A stretch of 18,195 bases of DNA from the NCBI GenBank assembly GCA_964602445.1, contig CAZRQV010000035.1:1-18195 (forward strand), in the 5' to 3' direction. A model generated the notes under the pieces. That model ran no database searches. It worked only from the letters and a program-made list of their open reading frames with translations, and was not told the origin of the DNA. The stretch is from HGM12587 sp964602445 (lineage in GTDB: Bacteria > Bacillota > Clostridia > Lachnospirales > Lachnospiraceae). The position numbers and the translations under genes are program-made. This document shows, piece by piece, positions 1 to 7,879 of this stretch. How positions within the stretch are numbered: the first letter of the stretch is position 1; each line of letters begins with the position of its first letter.

Positions 1-824
1 TTCTTTCTCGTCAGGTAGGTGTTCCTTACATCGTAGTATTCATGAACAAATGTGATATGGTAGACGATGAAGAACTTCTTGAATTAGTAGAAATGGAAAT
101 CACAGAACAGCTTGAAGAATATGGCTTCAATGACAGCCCAATCGTTAAAGGTTCTGCTTTAAAAGCTCTTGAAGATCCAATGGGAGAATGGGGCGATAAG
201 ATTATGGAACTTATGGATACAGTTGATAGCTATATCCCAGATCCAGAACGTGATACAGACAAACCATTCCTTATGCCAGTAGAAGACGTATTCACAATCA
301 CAGGTCGTGGTACAGTTGCTACAGGTAGAGTAGAACGTGGTACACTTCACTTAAACGATGAAGTTGAAATCGTTGGTATCAAAGAAGATACAAGAAAAAC
401 TGTTGTAACAGGTATCGAAATGTTCCGTAAACTCCTTGATGAAGCTCAGGCTGGTGATAACATCGGTGCTCTTCTTCGTGGTGTTCAGAGAACAGACATC
501 GTTCGTGGACAGGTTCTTGTTAAACCAGGTTCAGTAACATGCCATACAAAATTCACAGCTCAGGTTTACGTTTTAACAAAAGATGAAGGTGGACGTCATA
601 CTCCATTCTTCAACAACTATCGTCCACAGTTCTACTTCAGAACAACAGACGTAACAGGTGTATGTAACTTACCAGAAGGTACAGAAATGTGCATGCCAGG
701 TGACAACGTAGAAATGACAATCGAACTGATCCATCCAGTAGCTATGGAACAGGGTCTTACATTCGCTATCCGTGAAGGTGGACGTACTGTAGGTTCAGGC
801 CGTGTTGCTACAATCATCGAATAA
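1..824 (+). CDS. tuf: Elongation factor Tu, 3' part (5' end outside window)
   Basis: EF-Tu carries aminoacyl-tRNA to the ribosome as a GTPase in the cytoplasm. The reading frame is open from base 3 with no start inside the window; the first visible residues read LSRQVGVPYIVVFMNKCDMV, which includes the G4 guanine-binding motif NKCD. The G5 region (GSALKAL) follows, then domain 2 (GRGTVATGRVERG) and domain 3, ending with the typical VATIIE tail. G1 to G3 and roughly the first 120 residues lie upstream. Codon choice is strongly biased, as expected for a highly expressed gene and unlike the genes downstream. A hairpin terminator follows 44 bases after the stop. Identification is essentially certain; the ATG at 42 is internal, not a start. 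Confidence 0.98.
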   Translation, partial: LSRQVGVPYIVVFMNKCDMVDDEELLELVEMEITEQLEEYGFNDSPIVKGSALKALEDPMGEWGDKIMELMDTVDSYIPDPERDTDKPFLMPVEDVFTITGRGTVATGRVERGTLHLNDEVEIVGIKEDTRKTVVTGIEMFRKLLDEAQAGDNIGALLRGVQRTDIVRGQVLVKPGSVTCHTKFTAQVYVLTKDEGGRHTPFFNNYRPQFYFRTTDVTGVCNLPEGTEMCMPGDNVEMTIELIHPVAMEQGLTFAIREGGRTVGSGRVATIIE

Positions 825-867
825 TTTGTGCGAAAGCGTTGAAATAAGCGCATGAACGTGCGTAATG

Positions 868-905
868 AACAGCCACTGCAAGTTTGCTTGCATGTGGCTG
901 TTTTT
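868..905 (+). terminator. Intrinsic terminator of tuf
   Basis: Left arm AACAGCCAC-TGCAAG and right arm CTTGCA-T-GTGGCTGTT pair over 15 bp with a single bulged T and a TTTG loop, followed by a T run. It sits 44 bases after the tuf stop. Confidence 0.93.
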
Positions 906-931
906 GCGTGCTTACAGGCATTTGGCAAATA

Positions 932-965
932 CCCCGGAAACCAAAATTTCTGGGGTTATTTTGTT
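932..965 (+). terminator. Possible second, weaker hairpin terminator
   Basis: CCCCGGAAA (932-940) pairs with TTTCTGGGG (947-955) with one G-U pair and a 6-nt loop, followed by TTATTTTGTT. It may be a back-up terminator for tuf. The T run is interrupted, so this is less certain than the first hairpin. Confidence 0.5.
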
Positions 966-1205
966 GCAGAAATGCGGATAGAAGTTTTAATAAAAGGAAA
1001 TCAGATCATTGAAAGCGATTATGAAGATGCTTGTAATCTTTTTCGGTATTCTTATCCTTAGAATTTAAATTTGATGATTGTATTTTTATAACAGGAAGTC
1101 TAAAATAATGATATAAATATTCAGAAAATTTGCATACCTTTGAATATTAGAAGCTGAACTAGATCAGTTTTGTAATATAATATTGCTGATTTTTAATTTA
1201 TTTTT
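966..1205. other. AT-rich intergenic region upstream of the ROK gene
   Basis: No convincing gene. A frame open from 852 to 1061 overlaps both hairpins and has no ribosome site or recognisable protein character. The stretch holds an 8-bp inverted repeat AATATTCA (1116-1123) / TGAATATT (1141-1148). It also holds a perfect -10 box TATAAT at 1176-1181 without a good -35 at 16-18 bases. That box is the likeliest promoter for the regulator downstream. Confidence 0.5.
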
Positions 1206-1217
1206 CGTTTTAAAACG
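1206..1217. promoter_or_regulatory. Perfect palindrome, candidate autoregulatory operator
   Basis: CGTTTTAAAACG is a perfect 12-bp palindrome. It lies about 25 bases after the candidate -10 box and 14 bases before the SD of the ROK regulator. A repressor bound here would block its own transcription. The palindrome is seen; the role is inferred. Confidence 0.35.
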
Positions 1218-1243
1218 GTTAGCAGAAAAAGGTGGTATTTGAA

Positions 1244-2485
1244 GTGGTTGAAAATATGAGCAGATTTGGAAAATATGACAGTATCAATCAGAAAAAGCAG
1301 CAGATGATTAATCGTGCACTCGTGATTGATTTATTACGTCAGGAAAAATTATGTTCCAGAGCAGATTTGGCAAAATTATCAGGTCTTAAGCGAGCAACGA
1401 TCACTTATATTGTTAACGAATTTATGGAATATGATTTGATCGTAGAGGATGGATTTCTCAATGGAAAAAAGGGAAGAAGATCGATCGGTATTCGGATTAA
1501 CGGAGAAAAATATCGGACAATCGGTGTAATGATAACCAGAGAGCATTATAGCATCAGTATGATGGGGCTTTCCGGTGAAGTATTTCTTATTGAATCCTAT
1601 GCAGTCAATAAAACAATGCATGTGGAAAAAGTGATTGAAGAAATTAAAGAAAAGATTCGTGAGATGATAAACAGAGAAAAAGAATGTCAGGTACTTGCGG
1701 TTTGTGTTGCAGTACCGGGACCGTATAAAAAGCATGGAGATCGTCTCGCATATGTAACAAATCTTTTTGGTTGGGAAAATATTGAGATTAATCGATGTAT
1801 GCAAGAAGGAATCGGTATACCGGTATTTGTTGAAAATGATGCAAATGCAGGGGTTTTTGCCCAGCAGTGGTTTCGTAAGAAAAAGAAAGAACAACAGAAT
1901 ATCGTTTATATTGTGGCCGGTCAGGGGATCGGTTGTGGCATTATTTCGAATGGAGAACTGCAGAGAGGAAGTATGGGGGTTGCAGGTGAAATAGGTCATA
2001 CATCGATCAATTATAAAGGACTTCGATGTGAATGCGGTAATTATGGTTGTCTGGAAACATATTGCTCCAGCATTGCAGTGATGAAAAATGTGAAAAAAAG
2101 GCTTGAGCAAGGGGAGGCATCCGTATTAAACGTAAATTCCCATTTTAGTGATTTTGCAAAAGCCGTTAGGGCAGGAGATCAACTTGCTTTAGAAGAGTAC
2201 CGTAAAGCATGCGAATATCTTGCGATTGGTATTATTAATTTAATTAATCAGATTAATCCGGATGATATCATCATCGGTGATATTTTAATGGAGATCAATC
2301 CGAAAATGATGTTGGAAATCATACAAAAAAAGGTAAGTGAAAGTATTCCGCTCTTTGTTCAGGAAATGCTGACCATTGATTGTAATCAGCTGGAATATAA
2401 TCCAATCTTAATTGGTGCAGGAGCGATTGCTGCGCAAAATGTTTTGGAAAATCCATTAAAATATTTGCAGAAAGTTGAAAGATAA
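1244..2485 (+). CDS. ROK-family transcriptional regulator (NagC/XylR type)
   Basis: Predicted DNA-binding sugar sensor of 413 aa. An N-terminal winged helix-turn-helix (about residues 22-75, including SRADLAKLSGLKRATITYIV) precedes a ROK sugar-kinase-like domain. ROK marks visible are AVPGP, ENDANA, GQGIGCGI, GEIGHT (His252) and the zinc cysteines Cys262, Cys264 and Cys269 in CECGNYGCLE. The N-terminal nucleotide-binding part (IGVMITREHYS) is degenerate, as in regulators rather than kinases. Start: the GTG at 1244 has AGGTGG (1230-1235) eight bases upstream; a GTG at 1232 overlaps that site and the ATG at 1256 is too far from it, though it remains possible. A secreted glycosidase is the next gene on the same strand, which suggests the regulator senses a released sugar. 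The ligand cannot be read from sequence. Confidence 0.93.
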   Translation: MVENMSRFGKYDSINQKKQQMINRALVIDLLRQEKLCSRADLAKLSGLKRATITYIVNEFMEYDLIVEDGFLNGKKGRRSIGIRINGEKYRTIGVMITREHYSISMMGLSGEVFLIESYAVNKTMHVEKVIEEIKEKIREMINREKECQVLAVCVAVPGPYKKHGDRLAYVTNLFGWENIEINRCMQEGIGIPVFVENDANAGVFAQQWFRKKKKEQQNIVYIVAGQGIGCGIISNGELQRGSMGVAGEIGHTSINYKGLRCECGNYGCLETYCSSIAVMKNVKKRLEQGEASVLNVNSHFSDFAKAVRAGDQLALEEYRKACEYLAIGIINLINQINPDDIIIGDILMEINPKMMLEIIQKKVSESIPLFVQEMLTIDCNQLEYNPILIGAGAIAAQNVLENPLKYLQKVER

Positions 2486-2489
2486 ATTA

Positions 2490-2603
2490 AAAAAGAGACT
2501 GTCACACTGCCATGTGATATGTTTTCTTCTAGGGAGACGAGTGAAATGATAAAACTTGTTACAGGAGGGGCATATCAATCAGTTAGTGTGACAGTCTCTT
2601 TTT
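2490..2603 (+). terminator. Long inverted repeat, terminator-like, with 76-nt loop
   Basis: A perfect 19-bp inverted repeat: AAAAAGAGACTGTCACACT (2490-2508) and its complement at 2585-2603, the right arm ending in five T. A second pair, TGATATG (2515-2521) / CATATCA (2571-2577), is nested inside. It starts four bases after the ROK stop, so it can serve as that gene's terminator. A 76-nt loop is unusual for one, and something may have been inserted into a formerly compact hairpin. Confidence 0.7.
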
Positions 2604-2683
2604 GTTTAGTTAATGAAGAAATGCAGCAATATGCAGTTGAAAATTGTTGTTCAGATAAAACTAGCAGAGCATATTTTCAGTAG
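2546..2683 (+). pseudogene. Short ORF with P-loop-like start, possible gene remnant
   Basis: A 45-codon frame starts at ATG 2546, with AGGGAG (2531-2536) nine bases upstream, and stops at TAG 2681-2683. Its first residues, MIKLVTGGAYQS, resemble the N-terminal nucleotide-binding start of adenosylcobinamide kinase (CobU)-like proteins. After residue 13 the frame runs through the right arm of the inverted repeat and loses any protein-like character. I read it as a possible truncated 5' gene fragment. Chance resemblance over a dozen residues is a real alternative, and it may not be translated. Confidence 0.25.
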
Positions 2684-2802
2684 GTATAATCTTATGGAGC
2701 GTTTTTGCTAAAAAGTAATTCGTATAGAGAAAGAATATTGTAGAAAACTGAGATGAATATTTGTGCAAATAGCTGAAAGGATAATAAGAAGTCTGAAAAA
2801 TA
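2604..2802. other. Intergenic region without recognised gene
   Basis: AT-rich. Apart from the tail of the short ORF and an isolated TATAAT at 2685-2690 lacking a good -35, nothing is supported here. Confidence 0.4.
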
Positions 2803-2830
2803 TTGACGATATGAATGGAAGTAAGATAAT
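2803..2830 (+). promoter_or_regulatory. Sigma-A promoter of the GH3 gene
   Basis: TTGACG at 2803-2808, a 16-nt spacer, then GATAAT at 2825-2830 (TAATAT at 2827 is an alternative -10 at 18 nt). Transcription would start near 2837-2840, giving a leader of about 87 bases before the ATG at 2926. This argues against the ATG at 2839, which would sit on the start site. Confidence 0.7.
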
Positions 2831-2839
2831 ATAAGTATA

Positions 2840-2856
2840 TGTTAAATGAATTAACA
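2840..2856. promoter_or_regulatory. Inverted repeat at the start site, candidate operator
   Basis: TGTTAA-N5-TTAACA is a perfect 6-bp-arm repeat placed at the predicted transcription start of the GH3 gene, a classic repressor position. The neighbouring ROK protein is the obvious candidate binder, but that is inference. Confidence 0.4.
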
Positions 2857-2884
2857 AGAACGAAACAGGGGGTGTGTCTTGTTA
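2852..2884 (+). promoter_or_regulatory. Leader RNA hairpin before the GH3 gene
   Basis: TAACAAGA (2852-2859) and TCTTGTTA (2877-2884) form a perfect 8-bp stem in the 5' leader. The left arm shares bases with the right half of the start-site inverted repeat. No T run follows, so it is not a terminator; it may affect mRNA stability. Confidence 0.4.
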
Positions 2885-2925
2885 GTTTAAGGTGCGAAAT
2901 GAAAAAGGAGGAAAGGAGAAATTTT

Positions 2926-5900
2926 ATGAAGAAAAAATTTCAACGAATCATGGGATTGATGTTATCAGCAGTGATGGTTACGGCATCTGTCCCGAATTTC
3001 CAAGCGACAGTTGAAGCTGCAGTTCCGCAGGAACATATTGATCTGACCAGACAGGCAGCGTCAGAAGGTATGGTTCTAATGGAAAATAATGTAATGGATC
3101 AGGAATCAGGTCAGAAAGCATTACCGTTGGCAGAAGGTGAAACGGTAGCGATGTTTGGACGTGCAATGATCGATTATGTTACCGGCGGCGGCGGCAGCGG
3201 CAGTACTAATGTAGATTATCGGAGAAACATTCTGCAAGGCATGCAGATAAAAGAAAACGAAGATAAGATTTCTCTTGTACCTGAGCTGGTAGATTTTTAT
3301 ACAGAGCAGGTTACAACGAATGGAATTACAAATGATACCAATATTACAATTCCGGAAGATGTATGGAACGCGGCAGCAAATGCGACAGAGACTGCGATTG
3401 TAACGATTGGTAGATATTCGTCAGAAGGATCTGACCGTTCAGCAAGCAAAGGCGATTATTATTTATCTGATGCGGAAGAAGAACTGATTAAAAAAGTAGC
3501 AGCAGAATTTGATAAAACGATTGTTGTTCTCAATGTAGGTGCTGTTCTTGATACTAGCTGGATCAAAGGAGATTCTGCAATTCAGGGGATTGATGCAGTT
3601 CTTATGGCATGGCAGGCAGGGATGGAAGGCGGACTTGCAACTGCAGATGTATTAGTAGGAGACGTAAATCCGTCAGGAAAATTGGTTGATACATTTGCAA
3701 AAGCTTATACGGATTATCCAAGTTCTTCTACATTTTATGAAAGCAATTCCTATGTGAATTACGAAGAAGACATTTATGTAGGATATCGTTATTTCGAAAC
3801 GATTCCAGGAGCAGCTGAAAAAGTTAATTACGAATTTGGATATGGTCTGTCTTATACAGATTTTACAACTGTAATTGATAAAGTGCAGGTAGTGGATGAT
3901 GAAATTGAAGTAACAGCTACAGTAACGAATATCGGAGATGTGGCTGGTAAACAGGTTGTTCAGGTATATTTTGGAGCACCTCGTGGCGATCTTGACAAAC
4001 CTGCAAAAGAATTGGCGGCATTTGATAAAACAAATCTGCTGGAACCTGGAAAATCTGAAACATTAGTAATGAGTTTTCCAATCACGGATATGTCCAGTTA
4101 TGATGATACCGGTATTATTCAGAAGTCGGCATACATAATGGAAGCTGGAGAATACAATATTTATGTTGGAAATTCGATTAAAGATGCCGGACAAAGGGGA
4201 AGTCAGTTTGTATACACTGTTCTGGAAGATACCATTACAGAACAGCTTACAGAATTATGTGCACCAGTTCAATTAACCAAAAGACTGCGGGAAGACGGTA
4301 CCTATGTAGATGGTGTAACATCGGATGCATTTGATCCGCATTATACAATTTCAGCAGAAGGAAAAACAAAAGTTGAAATGGAAAACTATATTGATGGATC
4401 CTCTAGACTTACAATAGAATCCTTCTATGATGCAGATTTCAATCGAAAGAGCTGTCTTGCGTTTTTAAATACCGCTGGCTATTACGTAGAATATGAATTA
4501 ACTGCAGAAACAGCAGGTCGTTACTCTGTAATCATGAGTATAGCAAACGGTTATGCTGCTATTGAGAATTGTTTTACAGTAACAGTCAATGGAGAACCTC
4601 AAACAGGTATTTGTTTTGATGCACCTCAGACAGGGGATGGAAACGGCGCTTCCGAATGGTACAATTTCGTTGAATGTGAACCGTTTTACATTAACTTAAA
4701 TGAAGGAAAAAATATAGTTCGTTTCACAGCAAATCGAAATAATCCGAACTATGATTACATGATTCTTGAAAGAGTTGGAGAATACGACAATTCTTATGAT
4801 CGAAAGATCAGTGCTGCAGGAGAAAATGTGTTTGAAGCAGAAAGCTTTGATGAAAGCGGTGTTGGTATCGGTAATACAAGTAATGCTCCTGTTGTTGAAA
4901 CAGCACCGGATGGAACAAAAGCACTTGCATATATGAACCATAAAGGTAATTATGTTAAATACTATATGTATGTCGAAGAAGCCGGTACTTATGAGATGGT
5001 TTTCAGTGCAGCAAATGGACGTGCAGATTTTACGTTTGATCCGGGAGTTCGTGTTGGAACATGGGCAAATCCAGTCAAAATTACAGTACCTCAGACTGGA
5101 GACGGAGACGGTGCTTCTGAATGGTATAATTTTGAAGAGTTAGAAGCGTTTCATATTCAGCTTCCTCAGGGAAATTGTGTACTGCAGTTAACCGCACTGG
5201 CTTCCTCATATCCAAACATAGATTATATTAAATTAACAAAAGTAGGTGAGCCGGAAGATACTTATACTACAGTCAGTGCATCTGAACAGACCAGAATTGA
5301 AGCAGAAGACTATGATGAAGCAGACTGGCCGCTGGCAAATAGTCCGGTAACTACAGAAAATTTTGATATTGGCAACGGTACAGAAAGCTGTATAGCATTC
5401 ATGAATTATCCGGGCAACAATGTAAGTTATCATTTGAATGCAGAAGAAGCAGGTGAATACGATATTACAATGTATGTTTCCAACGGTTATGATCCTTATG
5501 AATTTAAGCCTGAGGTTACAGTAAACGGCGTTGCTTATCCGGTTGATATTATGGTAGACACAACTTCTGTCGAAGATAATAGATGGTATAATTTTGTAAA
5601 ACTTGATCCGATAACAGTAACTTTGGAAGAAGGAAAAAATATTCTTACGTTCAAATGTACAGAACTGGATCAGTTCCCTAATTTGGATTATTTCGTAATC
5701 GAGAAGAAAGAAGAAGTTTCCGCACCTGTAAGTTTGGCTGCAGTGACTCCAAGTTTAACAGCAGCATCTGCAGAAACAGGTAAGAAAATTATGCTGCTTG
5801 ATGTCTATAATAATCCGGATCTTATGGACGAATTTTTAGCTCAGATTTCTGATGATCAGCTGATCGCAATGCTTGGAGGTCAGCCGAGCCGTGACGGCGG

Positions 5901-7659
5901 AAATACCGGAGGTATGGGAAATCTGATGGAATTTGGAATTCCGAATATTATGACAGCAGATGGTCCTCAGGGTATCCGTATTGGCACAACTTGTACCGCA
6001 TGGCCTATTTCTACACTTCTTGCATGTACATGGGATGTAGATTTGGTTGAAAAGGTTGGCAAGGCAGCAGCTGAAGAAGCACATGATAACAATATGGATA
6101 TTTGGCTTGCTCCTGGTATGAATATTCACAGAGATCCTCTTTGCGGACGTAATTTTGAGTATTATTCAGAAGATCCGTTATTAACAGGAAAACTTGCAGC
6201 TGCCATTACAAAGGGATGTCAGGGTGAAGGTGTTGCGATCTCTCTGAAACATTTTGCAGCAAATAATAAAGAAACAAACAGAAGCAGTTCAGATTCCCGC
6301 TTAAGTGAAAGAGCGCTTCGTGAGATTTATTTAAAAGGCTTTGAAATTGCGGTAAAAGAAGCGGATCCGTGGACGATCATGAGTTCTTATAACTACATTA
6401 ATGGAATTGAAACGTCCGAAAATAAAGAACTTCTCACAGGTATCGCACGTGGAGAATGGGGATATGAAGGTCTTTTTGAAACTGACTGGGGTAATAATTC
6501 TAACCATGCAAGAGAACTTCTTGCTGGTAATGATGTGAAAATGCCTACAGGCAATACAGCAGTCCTTTCAGCAGCGCTTGCAAATGGAACGATTACACGT
6601 GATCATTTATTAACTTCGGCAGAACGTTTAATGAACCTGATCATGAAAGTAAATTATTTCCAGGAAAAAATCGTAAATCCACCAATCGTTGAAATTGGAA
6701 CTGATACAAAGCTTAAAGCTGCTGAGAATATCATTTGGAGTAAAACAGTGAATAGTGAAACGACAGGTGATAGCGATGGCGGAAAAAATCTTGGTTACTG
6801 TGATGCAGGAGCCTGGGCACAATATGAAATCAATGTATTAGAAACTGGTGATTATAATTTAACTGCACGATGTGCTTCCAATGCAGGCTCCGGAGAATTT
6901 GATGTCGTTGTCGATGGTGAAACGATCGCTCATTATGACGTACCGAGAACAGGTGCATGGCAGAATTGGACAACTTTAGAGGCACAGATTGTTAAGTTGG
7001 AAGCAGGCAGACATACACTTCGAATTGAGTTTACAGAAAGTGGTTCAAATTTGAACTGGCTGCATTTTGAATTGATTGAAAAAGAAGTGCTGGCAATTGT
7101 TACACAGCCGGAAAATAGTTCTGCATGTGAAGGTGAGACTGTTTCTGTATCCGTAGAAGCAACAGGGGAAGGGCTTACTTATACATGGTATTATAAGAAT
7201 CCTGGTAATCATAAATTCTATGCATCCGGCAACCAGTTTGTAAGTGATGACGGTGCAACATACAGTATTTCAATGCAGAAATGGCGTGATGGTCAGGAAG
7301 TTTACTGTGTAGTAACTGACGAAACAGGTGCAGCAGTTCAGTCTGATACGGTTGTACTCACAATGTCAGAAGGACCTATCGTGATTACGAAACAACCTGA
7401 AAATGTTGTAGTAGAAACAAAAGATGATATTGCAAAGGTCAGCGTAGAAGCAACAGGAGAAGAACTTACTTATACATGGTATTATAAGAATCCTGGCAAT
7501 ATAAAATTCTATGTATCAGGTGAAGCATTTGTAGATGAAAATACATATACGATCGCTGTATCAAAATGGAGAAATGGACAGCAGGTATATTGTGTGATTA
7601 CAGATGCAAATGGTAACACCGTGAAGTCTGACACAGTAACACTGAGTATTCAGCAGTAA
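2926..7659 (+). CDS. Secreted domain-swapped GH3 glycosidase with CBM6-like and Ig-like modules
   Basis: Predicted extracellular beta-glycosidase of 1577 aa. Start: ATG 2926 has AGGAG seven bases upstream and opens a signal peptide (MKKKF, then a hydrophobic run, cleavage near VEA-A, residue 31). Domains in order: GH3 C-terminal alpha/beta domain (about 37-290; EGSDR with likely acid/base Glu167); FnIII-like (about 326-430); three CBM6-like modules (about 482-615, 634-773, 789-927); GH3 N-terminal TIM barrel (about 955-1245; ADGPQGIR, Lys1108-His1109, nucleophile Asp1187 in ETDWG); a fourth CBM6 (about 1262-1386); two Ig-like repeats (about 1392-1577). Typical GH3 enzymes run barrel first. 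The reversed order is known in beta-glucosidases of Ruminococcus albus and Butyrivibrio. No LPXTG, SLH or dockerin is visible, so the enzyme is probably released or held to glycan by its CBMs. Both catalytic residues are present. Substrate not determined: beta-glucosidase or xylosidase type is likely. Confidence 0.93.
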   Translation: MKKKFQRIMGLMLSAVMVTASVPNFQATVEAAVPQEHIDLTRQAASEGMVLMENNVMDQESGQKALPLAEGETVAMFGRAMIDYVTGGGGSGSTNVDYRRNILQGMQIKENEDKISLVPELVDFYTEQVTTNGITNDTNITIPEDVWNAAANATETAIVTIGRYSSEGSDRSASKGDYYLSDAEEELIKKVAAEFDKTIVVLNVGAVLDTSWIKGDSAIQGIDAVLMAWQAGMEGGLATADVLVGDVNPSGKLVDTFAKAYTDYPSSSTFYESNSYVNYEEDIYVGYRYFETIPGAAEKVNYEFGYGLSYTDFTTVIDKVQVVDDEIEVTATVTNIGDVAGKQVVQVYFGAPRGDLDKPAKELAAFDKTNLLEPGKSETLVMSFPITDMSSYDDTGIIQKSAYIMEAGEYNIYVGNSIKDAGQRGSQFVYTVLEDTITEQLTELCAPVQLTKRLREDGTYVDGVTSDAFDPHYTISAEGKTKVEMENYIDGSSRLTIESFYDADFNRKSCLAFLNTAGYYVEYELTAETAGRYSVIMSIANGYAAIENCFTVTVNGEPQTGICFDAPQTGDGNGASEWYNFVECEPFYINLNEGKNIVRFTANRNNPNYDYMILERVGEYDNSYDRKISAAGENVFEAESFDESGVGIGNTSNAPVVETAPDGTKALAYMNHKGNYVKYYMYVEEAGTYEMVFSAANGRADFTFDPGVRVGTWANPVKITVPQTGDGDGASEWYNFEELEAFHIQLPQGNCVLQLTALASSYPNIDYIKLTKVGEPEDTYTTVSASEQTRIEAEDYDEADWPLANSPVTTENFDIGNGTESCIAFMNYPGNNVSYHLNAEEAGEYDITMYVSNGYDPYEFKPEVTVNGVAYPVDIMVDTTSVEDNRWYNFVKLDPITVTLEEGKNILTFKCTELDQFPNLDYFVIEKKEEVSAPVSLAAVTPSLTAASAETGKKIMLLDVYNNPDLMDEFLAQISDDQLIAMLGGQPSRDGGNTGGMGNLMEFGIPNIMTADGPQGIRIGTTCTAWPISTLLACTWDVDLVEKVGKAAAEEAHDNNMDIWLAPGMNIHRDPLCGRNFEYYSEDPLLTGKLAAAITKGCQGEGVAISLKHFAANNKETNRSSSDSRLSERALREIYLKGFEIAVKEADPWTIMSSYNYINGIETSENKELLTGIARGEWGYEGLFETDWGNNSNHARELLAGNDVKMPTGNTAVLSAALANGTITRDHLLTSAERLMNLIMKVNYFQEKIVNPPIVEIGTDTKLKAAENIIWSKTVNSETTGDSDGGKNLGYCDAGAWAQYEINVLETGDYNLTARCASNAGSGEFDVVVDGETIAHYDVPRTGAWQNWTTLEAQIVKLEAGRHTLRIEFTESGSNLNWLHFELIEKEVLAIVTQPENSSACEGETVSVSVEATGEGLTYTWYYKNPGNHKFYASGNQFVSDDGATYSISMQKWRDGQEVYCVVTDETGAAVQSDTVVLTMSEGPIVITKQPENVVVETKDDIAKVSVEATGEELTYTWYYKNPGNIKFYVSGEAFVDENTYTIAVSKWRNGQQVYCVITDANGNTVKSDTVTLSIQQ
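4368..5706 (+). repeat. Three tandem CBM6-like modules inside the GH3 protein
   Basis: Three diverged repeats of about 155 residues each begin with an E-x-E-x-Y/F motif (VEMENY, FEAESF, IEAEDY). Each carries a W-Y-N-F element (Trp578, Trp733, Trp887) and ends near NYDYM, NIDYI and NLDYF. Modules 1 and 2 share PQTGDG-x-GASEWYNF, so they are closest to each other. They lie between the two catalytic halves. Confidence 0.75.
7174..7496 (+). repeat. Duplicated Ig-like module, near-identical core
   Basis: A 32-base stretch at 7174-7205 recurs without change at 7465-7496, offset 291 bases (97 codons). It encodes LTYTWYYKNPG in both copies. The flanking sequence is also similar (KFYASG versus KFYVSG). 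This points to a fairly recent in-frame tandem duplication. Confidence 0.85.
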
Positions 7660-7695
7660 ATAAAAATAAGGTTCTGGAACAGAACTAGTTAAGAG

Positions 7696-7736
7696 TCGCC
7701 GCATTGTGATTGATATCATGATGCGGCGATTTTTTT
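7696..7736 (+). terminator. Intrinsic terminator of the GH3 gene
   Basis: A 15-bp stem (TCGCCGCATTGTGAT / ATCATGATGCGGCGA, two G-U pairs) with a TGAT loop and seven T. It lies 36 bases after the stop. Confidence 0.95.
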
Positions 7737-7879
7737 AGTAGATTTTAGTCATTTCAGAATTTTCCGAAAATGTTTTTTGCTATGGAAAAACCCGCGGAAG
7801 AGTGCTATGTTATATTTATCAGAAAATATCAACAAACCTGAATTAGAGTTTTATTTAGAATACCAGTCAGGAGAATAAA

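Noticed and set aside
852..1061. 69-codon plus-strand frame after tuf
   Set aside because: It spans the tuf terminator and a second hairpin, lacks an SD and has no protein-like features.
1379..2110. Minus-strand open frame of 243 codons
   Set aside because: It lies wholly inside the ROK gene, is rich in Cys, His and Phe, and has no ribosome site. It is a shadow of a confidently identified gene.
2839..2925. Upstream extension of the GH3 reading frame
   Set aside because: The ATG at 2839 coincides with the predicted transcription start, has no SD, and would place 29 polar residues before a clear signal peptide that has its own strong SD.
7759..7771. ATTTTC-C-GAAAAT palindrome before the small membrane gene
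   Set aside because: Short and AT-rich, with a one-base centre; not distinguishable from chance.
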